From: an uncultured bacterium
GTDB lineage: Bacteria; Bacteroidota; Bacteroidia; Chitinophagales; CAIODY01
Length of the DNA stretch: 43,971 nucleotides
Direction: 5' to 3'
Assembly (NCBI GenBank): GCA_903857255.1
Contig: CAIODY010000086.1
Span: 71,312-115,282, forward strand
Each line of letters opens with the position of its first letter. Position 1 is the first letter of the stretch. The notes beneath the pieces were generated by a model. It was not told where the DNA came from and made no database searches. It was given only the letters and a program-made list of their open reading frames with translations. Position numbers and translations under genes: made by a program. Below, piece after piece: positions 8,098 through 17,751 of this stretch.

Positions 8098-10200
8098 TTA
8101 TTTTTCGATTACAAATTTTTGAGTTAAATTTCCTTTTTCAGTTTGGAATTTAATGAAATAAACACCTGCTGTTTGATTTTTTAAATCGAAGCTCATTACT
8201 GTTCCATTGTGTACAGCTTGGTTTTGCAAATTAGAAATTTGCTGACCTAACATGTTTTCAACCGATACGTTTACATTTGAAGCAGTAAAATCGTTAAATG
8301 CTATATTTAAAATACTGTTAGTTGGATTAGGGAAAACATTTAAGTTGTAATTGCTTAGTAAGCTATTGATGCCTAATGCACAAGTAGCTTTCGCATTTTT
8401 ATTGGCATAGCTTGTCATTCCGTCAGGGCTTGTAGCACATAAGAAAACTGTATAATTTCCAGATGAAGTATAACCAACTCCTGTTGGGTTTTGAGCAGTA
8501 GAACTATTTGGCTGACCGCCACCAAAATTCCACAACCAAGCACTTGCATTGATTGAACTATCAACAAAATTAAAAGTACAATTTGCTGAATTAAATGCTA
8601 ATCCGAAGTTTGCCGTTGATAATGTCGTAGCATCAAAAGAAGTAGTGGTTGTGAAATCAGCATTTGCAATGTTTATACCGTTGGCATAATAGAAGTAAGC
8701 CATGCTGTCAATGTCATTGCTGTGTCTGATTTTTGCAATAGTCATTGGCAATAAAATAGAGTCGTTGGTCGCATTTTCTAAAGCCATGTAAGAAACTGAA
8801 TGTAAATAGCCAGCATTATCAAACATAGTACCTGCAGTAACAGATATTTCTGGTGATAAAGTATGATTAATTGGGTCAAAACCTCTTACATACACATTCC
8901 TTCGTGCATTTGGAAAAACTGTTGCACCGCGATAATCAGCCCATGAGTAAATTATTTTTGACCTATCAGATGATAAAGTAAGTTGTATTCTTTGGTCTTC
9001 ACTGAAAACACCTTGTGATGAATTATTAGAAATTGTATCTGCTCTTAGTTTAACTAATGAATCAATAAAACTGCAATACCATTTATGGTCAGCGGTATTG
9101 TACATAAAATCAAAAATATTTAATCCACCAGCTGAAACACTGTAAGTGGTTCCAGCTGCGACTTCTCCGGGTGAAACGCCATAACCAATTGCTGTTCCTA
9201 AATGTGGATTACCATTTTTATCTACCACTAGATCCGACTCAAAAGTTGTAGTAACTGAATAAATAGAATCACCTGTAGTAGCTGTTGTTATTGGCAAACC
9301 ATAACCTGTTTTTATTGAAGGGAAATCAGTTGGGAAAAAAGTGATAGGACCAGCCCAAGTAGCACCCCCATCAGTAGTTCTATAAAAAATAGGAGTGTTT
9401 ACATAGTCATTTTTAGGGTCGTTAGTGTATGTGATATCACCAATTGAAGCTATCCAACCATTTTGACCTATACTATCAAAAGCGATACTCCAAGAACCAT
9501 CACCATTTTCGTCAGCAGATTGTGTAGTGTTTCTATCAAATGGTGGGGTGATGATGTTGTTCAATGACCAATAAACGCCATGCGTACTTTGGTTGTAAAT
9601 ACCTTTCATGATTAATACTGAACCACCAGCAGTAGTTGTATTTTTTCCTACTTTCCAATATACTCCAGGAGCACCTTCTACCAAACTTGATGAAGGATTG
9701 TAGTCAGCACCGTTAATAATTGTCAGTGAATCATGCCAGCCACTTGTTGGGTTAGATAATTTAACGGTGCCACTATTCAAACCTTGCCATACTGCATTGG
9801 TTGCACCATCATGATAACTGCCAGCAAAAACCAAATAAGCTAATGAAGTATCGGTGTTGCCTGCTGGATTATAAATTGAGCATTCAGGAAAACGTGGACT
9901 TGGATTAGCATTTGAAGCCGAAGGATTGATAGGACCGTGGTCTAATGTCCAAGTTGAACCATAATTCTTTGAAAAATCATAACGATAATTTCCAGAAAAG
10001 GTTGAATTGCCATATTGTTGAATGCTATTTCGATGAACAAAAATAACTGTTTTCAACGCTTGATTTGTTGCCAATGTGTGGTTGTTGGAATTGAAGGCAG
10101 TCAAAGGATTAGATGCCGAGCCAACCTGCTGAAAAGTAACTTGAGCGAATAAACCAACGCTTAAAAGTGTTCCTGTGATAAGTAGTAAAATTTTTCTCAT
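8098..10200 (-). CDS. Secreted repeat protein with PKD domain and T9SS type A sorting domain
   Basis: 700 residues. There is an N-terminal signal peptide (ending near GLFAQ), and a large beta-rich region (about 20-520) with BNR/sialidase-like phrases such as YRTTDGGATW and SKNYGSTWTLDHG. A PKD-like domain (about 530-610, with ASAWLWNFGGGQ and the usual GNYTVFLCAT ending) follows. The last ~80 residues are a T9SS type A C-terminal domain (NVFPNPTNS ... GVYFIKFQTEKG ... KFVIEK). It should be exported by the type IX system and attached to, or released from, the cell surface. No catalytic function can be assigned. It is monocistronic, with a clear promoter upstream and terminator downstream. Confidence 0.85.
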   Translation of the reverse strand: MRKILLLITGTLLSVGLFAQVTFQQVGSASNPLTAFNSNNHTLATNQALKTVIFVHRNSIQQYGNSTFSGNYRYDFSKNYGSTWTLDHGPINPSASNANPSPRFPECSIYNPAGNTDTSLAYLVFAGSYHDGATNAVWQGLNSGTVKLSNPTSGWHDSLTIINGADYNPSSSLVEGAPGVYWKVGKNTTTAGGSVLIMKGIYNQSTHGVYWSLNNIITPPFDRNTTQSADENGDGSWSIAFDSIGQNGWIASIGDITYTNDPKNDYVNTPIFYRTTDGGATWAGPITFFPTDFPSIKTGYGLPITTATTGDSIYSVTTTFESDLVVDKNGNPHLGTAIGYGVSPGEVAAGTTYSVSAGGLNIFDFMYNTADHKWYCSFIDSLVKLRADTISNNSSQGVFSEDQRIQLTLSSDRSKIIYSWADYRGATVFPNARRNVYVRGFDPINHTLSPEISVTAGTMFDNAGYLHSVSYMALENATNDSILLPMTIAKIRHSNDIDSMAYFYYANGINIANADFTTTTSFDATTLSTANFGLAFNSANCTFNFVDSSINASAWLWNFGGGQPNSSTAQNPTGVGYTSSGNYTVFLCATSPDGMTSYANKNAKATCALGINSLLSNYNLNVFPNPTNSILNIAFNDFTASNVNVSVENMLGQQISNLQNQAVHNGTVMSFDLKNQTAGVYFIKFQTEKGNLTQKFVIEK

Positions 10201-10241
10201 TGTATTTTGTTGTTTAAAATTTTAGAAATAAAATTGAATGC

Positions 10242-10272
10242 CAAATGTATGCTGCATTTTGGAAAATTCCAA
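10242..10272 (-). promoter_or_regulatory. Bacteroidota-type promoter of the PKD/T9SS exoprotein
   Basis: On the reverse strand TTG (10272-10270), a 20-bp spacer and TACATTTG (10249-10242) match TTG-N19/20-TAnnTTTG. The -7 box ends 41 bp before the ATG at 10200, implying a leader of roughly 35 nt. Confidence 0.7.
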
Positions 10273-10315
10273 AAAAATATTTTTTCATCAGCATGCAACC
10301 ATTTGGGCAAAAATA

Positions 10316-12145
10316 TCATCGTTTGCCTTTTTTAGATTGTTGCTCTCTCATTTTATAAGCTTCATCTAATCGTTGTTGCCAGCCCGATTTTTTTTCAGGG
10401 CGTTTTTTATTTTCTTGAATTTGCAAATGCAATTTCTTTTCATCAATCACAAATTTTTGAATAATAAATTGTTGGGCAATTGCTGTTAAATTTTGCAACA
10501 AATAATAGTATGACAATGCCGCTGGCGCATTATTAAATATTCCCAACATCATTACTGGGAAAACGTATTGCAGCCATTGCATCGATTTCATATTCGGGTC
10601 GCTACTCATGTTCATTTGATTACGGTTCAAATACATGGTTACATAAGTGGTTGCCGTCATCAGCAAAGTGAACAAACTGATATGACTACCATAACCCGGA
10701 ATGCTGAATCCTAAATTTTTTAATACCGAATCGAAATTAGATAAATCAGGTGCCCAAAGCCACGATTGTTGGCGCAATTCGATACTCGATGGATAGAAAT
10801 AATACATCGAAACGAAAATTGGGATTTGCAATAATTGTGGCAAACAACCACCCAGCGGACTTACGCCTGCTCGGCGATAGAGCTTCATTTGCTCTTGCCC
10901 AAATTTGGCTTGGTCATCTTTATATTTAGCTCTTAATTCATCAATTTCAGGTTTGATGATTCGCATTTTTGCTGCACTGCTAAATGTTTTAAAATTCAAT
11001 GGAAACAATATCAATCGGAAAATTAAAACCAAAATCAAAATGATATAACCATAGCTGATGTGATAGCCATCGAAGAAATTGAAAATAGGAATGATGACAT
11101 ATTGATTAATATATTTCACCCATTTAAAAATTCCGCCGCCGAGTGTAACAATTTTTTCCAACCCAATGTTCAACGATTTTAATTGGTTGTATTTATTCGG
11201 TCCTAAATACCATTGCAAATGATAAGTTTGATTGTTGCTGTGATTGAAAGGCATCATCACATAAGCACTCATCGTTTTTAATTTATCCAGCGAATCAGAT
11301 TTTTTTTCGTTGAATTTTACATCCGAAAATTCTTCTTTATTGATTAAAGTAATGTTGAAGAATCGTTGTTTGAAGCTGAACCATTTTATAGTAGTAGCAG
11401 GTTTTACTTCTTCACTTTTGTTTTCATCCAATTTGTCATAATCATCATTGGTGTAGTGATAATAAATAGTGGTTGATTGATTTTCATTATCTCGATTTTG
11501 TTCTTGTTTTAATAATTCAGCTTTGCAACTCAAACCCAGCACACTATTATTGGCTGGAATGATTTTATCCATGCCATTAAAAGTTACATCATAATCAACC
11601 ATGTAGCTTCCTTGTTTCAAAGTGTACACCTGTTTGATATACCCATTTGAATCGTTTTTAGCAGTGAACGATACTGTGTTGTTGCCGCTTTCCACATCTG
11701 CAAATTGAAAATCGTTGGTGTTCAGCAACATATTTTGCTTGGTATAAAATTCGATGCCTTGAGCAAATGTTTTTTCATTCGCCAACACCAAAGGCTTGCC
11801 ATCAAAGGTTTTGTAGTTTTTTAGTTCGATGCGTTTGATGCAACCACCATGACTGCTCAAGGTTACTTTCACTACATCATTTTCTAAAATTTTTACAACC
11901 TCATTGTTGCTTTGTATGTGTGCAAAAGCACCTACCATAGCCTTTTTCAAAGAATCATTCGATATTTTTTTATCGGTTGAATCAGCAATATTGCTGGGCT
12001 CTTTAAAATGTTGTTGTTCAAATTTCTTGGCATCTTGCTGGCGTTTTTGCGCCGCCAATTGTTCTTTGGTGGGTTGGTTGTACCACATGTAACCGCCCAA
12101 CAAAGCAAATATCAAAACGAAACCAATGACCGTATTTCTATCCAT
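10316..12145 (-). CDS. yidC: Membrane protein insertase YidC
   Basis: 609 residues with the Bacteroidota YidC layout. An N-terminal membrane helix (MDRNTVIGFVLIFALLGGY) is followed by a low-complexity linker, then a periplasmic beta domain (about 60-340), then the conserved 60KD_IMP domain. The latter shows ILFPLNFKTFSSAAKM, SPLGGCLPQLLQIPIFVSMYYF and further helices to about residue 560. A Lys/Arg-rich tail (KKRPEKKSGWQQRL) is suited to ribosome contact. It inserts and folds inner-membrane proteins with or without Sec. The usual Bacteroidota neighbour pyrG is not here. The ATG start gives the first helix directly. Confidence 0.97.
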   Translation of the reverse strand: MDRNTVIGFVLIFALLGGYMWYNQPTKEQLAAQKRQQDAKKFEQQHFKEPSNIADSTDKKISNDSLKKAMVGAFAHIQSNNEVVKILENDVVKVTLSSHGGCIKRIELKNYKTFDGKPLVLANEKTFAQGIEFYTKQNMLLNTNDFQFADVESGNNTVSFTAKNDSNGYIKQVYTLKQGSYMVDYDVTFNGMDKIIPANNSVLGLSCKAELLKQEQNRDNENQSTTIYYHYTNDDYDKLDENKSEEVKPATTIKWFSFKQRFFNITLINKEEFSDVKFNEKKSDSLDKLKTMSAYVMMPFNHSNNQTYHLQWYLGPNKYNQLKSLNIGLEKIVTLGGGIFKWVKYINQYVIIPIFNFFDGYHISYGYIILILVLIFRLILFPLNFKTFSSAAKMRIIKPEIDELRAKYKDDQAKFGQEQMKLYRRAGVSPLGGCLPQLLQIPIFVSMYYFYPSSIELRQQSWLWAPDLSNFDSVLKNLGFSIPGYGSHISLFTLLMTATTYVTMYLNRNQMNMSSDPNMKSMQWLQYVFPVMMLGIFNNAPAALSYYYLLQNLTAIAQQFIIQKFVIDEKKLHLQIQENKKRPEKKSGWQQRLDEAYKMREQQSKKGKR

Positions 12146-12331
12146 AAAAAATTACTGTAAAATTTTGGGCTGCAAAGAAACGCAAACTTTTCGAGATTGC
12201 GGTTTGAAGTATTTTGCCTAAATATTTCAGAGAAAGTTGAAAGATAAAATTTCACAATTCTAAAAATCAAGTTGATAAGAAATAATGAAGCAAACGATTT
12301 TAATTTTATTTTCTTTGCATCAACAAACAAC

Positions 12332-12781
12332 ATGATAAATATTTACACAGATGGTAGCAGCCGCGGCAATCCTGGACAAGGCGGCTATGGTGCAATTTTA
12401 ATTAGCGGCAAACATCGAAAAGAAATTTCGGCTGGTTATAAAAACACTACTAATAATCGAATGGAATTATTGGCTGTGATTGTGGCTTTGGAATCTATCA
12501 AAATTGAAAATGCCGAAGTGTTAGTAACCAGCGATTCAAAATATGTGGTGAATGCGATTGAACAAAAATGGATTTATGGTTGGCAGAAAAAGAATTTTAA
12601 AGATGTGAAAAATGTTGATTTGTGGCAACGATTTTTAAAAGTATTCACTAAGCATCGTGTTCGATTTAAATGGGTGAAAGGTCATAATAATCATCCCGAA
12701 AATGAACGTTGTGATTTTTTAGCCACACAAGCCGCTGCTGGCAGAGTGTTGCTGATTGACGAAGGTTATACGCCATTATAA
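12332..12781 (+). CDS. rnhA: Ribonuclease HI
   Basis: 149 residues from the ATG at 12332; a longer in-frame ATG at 12272 adds 20 unconserved residues before the beta-1 strand and is unlikely. The four catalytic acids are visible: D7 in IYTDGSSRGNP, E45 in NNRMELLA, D68 in VTSDSKYV and D128 in NERCDFLA. The loop His is H118 in WVKGHNNH. It also has the basic-protrusion region around WQKKNFKDVKN. It degrades RNA in RNA-DNA hybrids during replication and repair. It is divergent from yidC. Confidence 0.95.
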   Translation: MINIYTDGSSRGNPGQGGYGAILISGKHRKEISAGYKNTTNNRMELLAVIVALESIKIENAEVLVTSDSKYVVNAIEQKWIYGWQKKNFKDVKNVDLWQRFLKVFTKHRVRFKWVKGHNNHPENERCDFLATQAAAGRVLLIDEGYTPL

Positions 12782-12859
12782 ATTTAGCAAAAATATGGCT
12801 GGTTGATAAACTTTTTAAGTTGGTTAAAGTCATAACTACCCATTACACCTAATTTTACA

Positions 12860-13741
12860 ATGAATAAAAAGAAAATAGTAGTCGCAATTTCTATTGCATT
12901 TATTTCCATCGCATCCATCATTACCGAAGCTTGCAAAAAAACACAATTGACCGATGCTGATGTACAAACTGTTACTGATAATGTAACAGCACAAGGCATT
13001 TCGCAAGAAATTCAAAACTTAGCCGAGCAGGCTCATTCATTAGGTAAATCAGGTACAATAGGCATGAGAGCAACAAGCGACTTTGATATTTTATCTGCTT
13101 GTGCAATTGTAAAAGATGATTCATCAAACACTAATATTATTCCTGACACGATGCGAATAAATTTTGGAACATCACCTTGTATTTGTCATGATGGAAAATA
13201 TCGTGAAGGCGAAATTATTATTTATTACACAGGTAAATTTCGAAATGCTGGCGCAGCCATCAATATTTATTTCAACAATTATGCGGTGGGTTCTACGGCT
13301 ACTGATTTGTATCAAATCAGCAACTCAAGTCATAAAAATATTACTAATAATGGGATGAATACAAATGGATTGATGAACTGGACAATCAATTCAACCATCA
13401 ACATTACTAAGCCAAATGGCGGTGGAACAATTGCCTACACTGATGCCATTACACGAACTCAAACTGCTGGCAACACAGCTTATATTACTTCAGCCAATAA
13501 ATATGATTTGAATGGAACATCCAATGGTACTGCTGCCAATGGCACTTCTTTTTCGGCACAAACCGCATCAGGCAACGATTTGATAAAAGATATGAGTTGC
13601 ACCGATTTTTTTACACAAGGCGAATTAGATGTAACACCAAGCAGTTCAGGAGCAATTGCCATAAATTTTGGTACAGGCTCTTGCGATAATTCAGCAACAC
13701 TAACAAGAGGCAGTCATACAACTACCATCACTTTGCATTGA
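12860..13741 (+). CDS. Secreted protein of unknown function
   Basis: 293 residues with an N-terminal export signal (basic start NKKKI, then a hydrophobic stretch to about residue 22) followed by TEACKK. The Cys might suggest a lipoprotein, but TEAC is a poor lipobox. The mature part is Thr/Asn/Ser-rich and beta-like, with repeated phrases such as NGTSNGTAANGT and several Cys (CAIV, SPCICHDG, MSCTDFF, GSCDNS). I recognise no domain. The gene follows rnhA by 78 bp and ends 11 bp before convergent mazG. Similar Thr/Asn-rich predicted lipoproteins are common in Bacteroidota. Confidence 0.65.
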   Translation: MNKKKIVVAISIAFISIASIITEACKKTQLTDADVQTVTDNVTAQGISQEIQNLAEQAHSLGKSGTIGMRATSDFDILSACAIVKDDSSNTNIIPDTMRINFGTSPCICHDGKYREGEIIIYYTGKFRNAGAAINIYFNNYAVGSTATDLYQISNSSHKNITNNGMNTNGLMNWTINSTINITKPNGGGTIAYTDAITRTQTAGNTAYITSANKYDLNGTSNGTAANGTSFSAQTASGNDLIKDMSCTDFFTQGELDVTPSSSGAIAINFGTGSCDNSATLTRGSHTTTITLH

Positions 13742-13752
13742 TTGAAAATTGA

Positions 13753-14517
13753 TTAGCGTTTTTTTATTTCATTCCACATCGCATCCATTTCTTGCAAAGT
13801 CATTTCGGCTAAATTTTTATGCATCGTTTTTGCGACATTTTCCATCTGCATAAAACGATGAATAAATTTGCGATTGGTACTTTCCAACGCTGTTTCAGCA
13901 TCTACGCCAATAAATCGAGCATAGTTGATAAAACTAAAAATTACATCGCCCATTTCATTTTCCATTTCGGCTAAATTGTTGTTGGCAACAGCTTCTTTTA
14001 GTTCCGAAATTTCTTCTTCAATTTTATCCCACACTTGTTCTCTGGTATCCCATTCAAAACCAACTTGCTTGGCTTTTTCCTGAATTCGATGTGCTTTAAC
14101 CACTGCGGGCAAACCTTTAGGAACGCCTGCCAATACTGATTTTGAGCCTTCTTTTAATTTTATTTGCTCCCAGTTTTTTTTCACATCTTCTTCATCGGTC
14201 ACTTTTACATCACCATAAATATGTGGATGGCGCACAATTAATTTTTCACACAATTCATTGATGACATTTGTAATATTGAACTCGTTTTTTTCGCTACCAA
14301 TTTTTGCATAAAACACAATGTGCAATAACACATCGCCCAATTCTTTTTTGATGTTTTGCCAATCTTCATCCATAATGGCATCGCCCAATTCATACAGTTC
14401 TTCAATGGTTAAAGTGCGCAACGAATGAATGGTTTGCTTTTTATCCCATGGACATTTTTCACGTAATTCATCCATGATTTTCAACAAGCGGTCGAAAGCA
14501 ATTTGAGCTTCAGTCAT
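13753..14517 (-). CDS. mazG: Nucleoside triphosphate pyrophosphohydrolase MazG
   Basis: 254 residues, the normal length of two-domain MazG. The N-terminal domain has ECPW-type LREKCPWDKKQT and the metal-binding acidic helix EELYELGDAIMDEDW with KELGDVLLHIVFYA. The C-terminal domain repeats the pattern (EEEISELKEAV ... ENEMGDVIFSFINYARFIG). It hydrolyses (d)NTPs to monophosphate and pyrophosphate as a house-cleaning enzyme. ATG start. It is the only gene between a convergent unknown and the HK1 stop codon 66 bp away, so HK1 and mazG could be read together. Confidence 0.95.
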   Translation of the reverse strand: MTEAQIAFDRLLKIMDELREKCPWDKKQTIHSLRTLTIEELYELGDAIMDEDWQNIKKELGDVLLHIVFYAKIGSEKNEFNITNVINELCEKLIVRHPHIYGDVKVTDEEDVKKNWEQIKLKEGSKSVLAGVPKGLPAVVKAHRIQEKAKQVGFEWDTREQVWDKIEEEISELKEAVANNNLAEMENEMGDVIFSFINYARFIGVDAETALESTNRKFIHRFMQMENVAKTMHKNLAEMTLQEMDAMWNEIKKR

Positions 14518-14583
14518 ACAATTAATTTTGCCACATAGTTCGCAAATATTTTTTTAACACTGGTAAGAAATAAAATCGGAAAA

Positions 14584-17500
14584 TCAATTGACATACTGTG
14601 CAATTTTCTTGTACAAATCATTTGGATTAAATGGTTTGCTTACGTAATCATTCATGCCATCTTGCAACAGTTTTTCTTTGTCGTTTTCCATGGCAGCCGC
14701 TGTGAGAGCGATGATGGGGATTTTTTGCAGCAAAGTATTTTCATGCGAACGAATAAATTTAGTGGTTTCGATGCCATTCATTTCGGGCATTTGAATGTCC
14801 ATCAATATCAAATCGTAAGTGTTAATGTCTAATTTTTTTAGTGCAATTTTTCCATTTTCAGCAGTATCAACTATCACTTTCCATTTTTGTAAAAACTTAG
14901 TTGCAATCAACTGATTGAAAGGATTGTCTTCTACCAATAAAATTCTTTTCCCTTCAATATTTTTTTCCACAAAATGAATATCTTGTTTTGATTCACTGAA
15001 AAGAATTGGTGCTTTTTCAAACAATAAATCGAAATAAAAAGTGGTGCCTTTGCCATATTCGCTGCTTAATAAAATTTCACTTTTATGCAGCTCGATTAAT
15101 TTTTTTGTAATAGTTAAACCTAAGCCAGTGCCGCCATACTTACGGGTTGTATCCGAATTGGCTTGTGAAAAACTTTCAAATACCAAAGCCTGTTTTTCTT
15201 TCGGAATGCCAATGCCTGTATCTACAATTTCAAATCTAATTTTCACTTCATTTTCTTTGTCGTGTTGCAATTTTCGCATCGAAATTTCTACATAACCCTT
15301 CTCGGTAAATTTGATAGAGTTAGAAACTAAATTGTTTAAAATTTGACCAATGCGAACTGGGTCGCCTAACAAATCAGCAGGAATTTCTTCATCAATAATG
15401 GTCTGAATACCGATGCCTTTTTCTGTGGCTTTATATTGATAACTGTTTTTTAAATTGTGTGTGAGATGCCTTAAATCAAAAGGAATTTTTTCGAGTGCAA
15501 CCTTACCGGCTTCAATTTTACTGAAATCTAAAATGTCATTGACCAACATTGTTAAATTTTCGGCGGCAAATTTCAAAGTATTCAGTTCTTCCACTTGGTC
15601 AGGTCGCGGATTTTCCATCAACAACAAATTTGTCATGCCAATTACTGCATTCAATGGCGTACGAATTTCGTGGCTCATAATGCTGGCAAATTGCTGTTTT
15701 TCGGTAGCTGCCGATTCGGCTTTTTCTTTAGCATGAATCAACTCTTCATGTTTTTTTCTTACCAAAGCTCGGTTGATTACTTCGCTGGTGATATCTTCGC
15801 AAACGATTAAGAAAATATCTTCCCCTTCATTATTTTTTGCTAATCGAGCAGTTTCTTTTACCCAAATTATTTCACCACTTTTCTTCATTTTTCGGGCTTC
15901 CCATTGCAAGAAATTGTCAGGCGATAATTTGAGTAATTCTAAATTTTTAGTAACCTTAAATGTATCGTCTTTATGAAATAAAATTGAATTGTGCTGATTG
16001 ATGATTTCATTGGGCAAATAACCCAAATAATCAATGCCATATTGATTTACAGAGCTGATGAAACCTTTTTCATCAATAATAAAATACATCGAGGGTGTAT
16101 TTTCAAACAACATTCTAAATCTTTCTTCACTTTGTTTTAAAGCCAAATCTTTTTCGTATTCATCCGAAATATCGCGAATGGTGCCTTGATAAAAATGATT
16201 GCCAGCTAACGACTGACCGATGACTTCGTAATACTTCATCAAATTTTCTTCTAAAACAATTCGGCACAAAAATTTGAATGATTTTCCGCTATCAATATTG
16301 GCAACAAATTGTTGGAATAATTTTTCTTTGTCATCAGGATGAATGAATTTGAAATACTCAACAATATTGGCTGATTTAGGCAATTTGTTTAAGAAAATAT
16401 TTTCAGCTTCTTCTGAAATAGTCAATATTTGACTTTGTGTATCAACTTCCCAAGTGCCTGTTTTCAGCAGTGCTTGTGCCTCTTTCAATCGTTTTTCATT
16501 TTCGAGCATCACCAATTCTTGCAATTTTTTATCAGTGATATCACGGAATGTGCCGAACACTTTTTTCAAAATTCCATTCTCAGTGAATGATTTACTTACA
16601 AATTCGATGTAGCGAACATTGCCTTTGTAGGTGAGCATTTTTCGCTCAACATTTACCTTCATATCATCGTTCACAATTTTCCTGAAATTATCTTTCGAAC
16701 TTGTTTTTTCATCGTGATGAACATGAGCAAAATACTCTTCAAAGCTATTAAATTCATAGGGTTCATCGTATTCTAAAATTTCGCTTAGCTCTTTTGAATA
16801 ATGAAATTTATTGTGTGTAAAATCAAATTCCCACGAACCCATTTTTAATAATTTTTGGGCTTCGTTGAGTTTGAATTCGGTTTCTAATAAATAGACTTCT
16901 AATTTTTTTCGCTTCGTAATATCTCTGAAAGTGCCAATGAGTTTTACACATTTTTCAAAATCATAAACAGGTTTGCCTGTGATTTCGAAAAATTTTTCTT
17001 CGCCATTTTCAGTCATCATTCTTCGTTCAATTGAAAATGATGAACCACTTTTAACAATTTCGCCAAAATTTTCTTGTGCTTTTTTTGCGTCGCTATCAGT
17101 CATCAAACTATAGTATTCATCAACGTTTAGCTCTTTGCTGTTTTTTTGCAAACCAAACAATTTTGCCAAATCAACCGATGATGTAATTTTTTTTGAAGTT
17201 AAATCCAACGTCCAAGTTCCCATTTCCAACAACCGATGTGCGCCTTCCAACATTTCTTCTTTTTCCTTCATTTCCAACTCTGTTTTTTTTACCGCCGTAA
17301 TGTTTTTGGAAGTATTGATAATGAAGTTATTGAACTTTGAAATTTGCACATCCAAAAACATATCGCCAAAACCTTCAAACAGCATTTTCTTTTGCACTTG
17401 GCTGGTTTTGTTTGTTCGCTCTACTTCGCAGATAACATCAAATAAGCCATTCATCAGCATTTCAGGAAAAATGTCGGTAACAGATTTTTCTAAAAAATCT

Positions 17501-17655
17501 GCTTCTTCCATTTGCAGAAGCGATTTTAATTTGCTGTTGAAAAAAGAAATAGTAAAATTTGGTTTGCTGAAAGCGCCTGTTGGATGCACTTCATACACAC
17601 TAATTAAATAGTTGGATGAGTTGAAAATGGATTTTATTTCTTCAGATAAACTCAT
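14584..17655 (-). CDS. Soluble multi-PAS hybrid histidine kinase (HK1)
   Basis: 1023 residues from ATG 17655. An upstream GTG at 17736 would add 27 residues and put the start 15 bp from the divergent gene. I prefer 17655 because MSLSEEIKSIFN aligns with the paralogue HK2 start (MLASEIQSLLN). Domains in order: an atypical PAS-like segment (1-115), three tandem PAS_3-like units each opening with LLxMGxW, a canonical PAS (SPSMYF-like FENTPSMYFIID), and HisKA with phosphoacceptor H662 in SHEIRTPLN. Then come HATPase_c (NNLVSNSIKF, DTGIGIP, GGTGLGL) and a receiver with phosphoacceptor D953 in LILMDIQMPEMNG. No membrane helix is visible, so it should be a cytosolic sensor. No separate response regulator is adjacent. 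Confidence 0.92.
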   Translation of the reverse strand: MSLSEEIKSIFNSSNYLISVYEVHPTGAFSKPNFTISFFNSKLKSLLQMEEADFLEKSVTDIFPEMLMNGLFDVICEVERTNKTSQVQKKMLFEGFGDMFLDVQISKFNNFIINTSKNITAVKKTELEMKEKEEMLEGAHRLLEMGTWTLDLTSKKITSSVDLAKLFGLQKNSKELNVDEYYSLMTDSDAKKAQENFGEIVKSGSSFSIERRMMTENGEEKFFEITGKPVYDFEKCVKLIGTFRDITKRKKLEVYLLETEFKLNEAQKLLKMGSWEFDFTHNKFHYSKELSEILEYDEPYEFNSFEEYFAHVHHDEKTSSKDNFRKIVNDDMKVNVERKMLTYKGNVRYIEFVSKSFTENGILKKVFGTFRDITDKKLQELVMLENEKRLKEAQALLKTGTWEVDTQSQILTISEEAENIFLNKLPKSANIVEYFKFIHPDDKEKLFQQFVANIDSGKSFKFLCRIVLEENLMKYYEVIGQSLAGNHFYQGTIRDISDEYEKDLALKQSEERFRMLFENTPSMYFIIDEKGFISSVNQYGIDYLGYLPNEIINQHNSILFHKDDTFKVTKNLELLKLSPDNFLQWEARKMKKSGEIIWVKETARLAKNNEGEDIFLIVCEDITSEVINRALVRKKHEELIHAKEKAESAATEKQQFASIMSHEIRTPLNAVIGMTNLLLMENPRPDQVEELNTLKFAAENLTMLVNDILDFSKIEAGKVALEKIPFDLRHLTHNLKNSYQYKATEKGIGIQTIIDEEIPADLLGDPVRIGQILNNLVSNSIKFTEKGYVEISMRKLQHDKENEVKIRFEIVDTGIGIPKEKQALVFESFSQANSDTTRKYGGTGLGLTITKKLIELHKSEILLSSEYGKGTTFYFDLLFEKAPILFSESKQDIHFVEKNIEGKRILLVEDNPFNQLIATKFLQKWKVIVDTAENGKIALKKLDINTYDLILMDIQMPEMNGIETTKFIRSHENTLLQKIPIIALTAAAMENDKEKLLQDGMNDYVSKPFNPNDLYKKIAQYVN

Positions 17656-17751
17656 TCGGCTTGGGGATTTTTTGGGAGGTTTTATTAGTTCCGAATTCTC
17701 TACATTTGCAATCACTAATTCTCTACGTTTAAACACGTAAAAAAATACGCT

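Noticed and set aside
12112-12333. 73-codon reverse open frame across the yidC/rnhA gap
   Set aside because: It overlaps the yidC start and the rnhA promoter region and has no domain; yidC's own start is firm.
12920-12940. Lipobox in the secreted unknown at 12860
   Set aside because: TEAC lacks the usual Leu and small residues at -3 and -2, so a lipoprotein call is not supported.
17135-17611. 158-codon forward open frame opposite HK1
   Set aside because: Antisense shadow of a well-supported multidomain kinase; its translation is Ser/Phe/Asn-rich with no recognisable domain.
17656-17736. N-terminal extension of HK1 from GTG 17736
   Set aside because: Not matched by the paralogue HK2, and it leaves only 15 bp to the divergent start codon; ATG 17655 is preferred.
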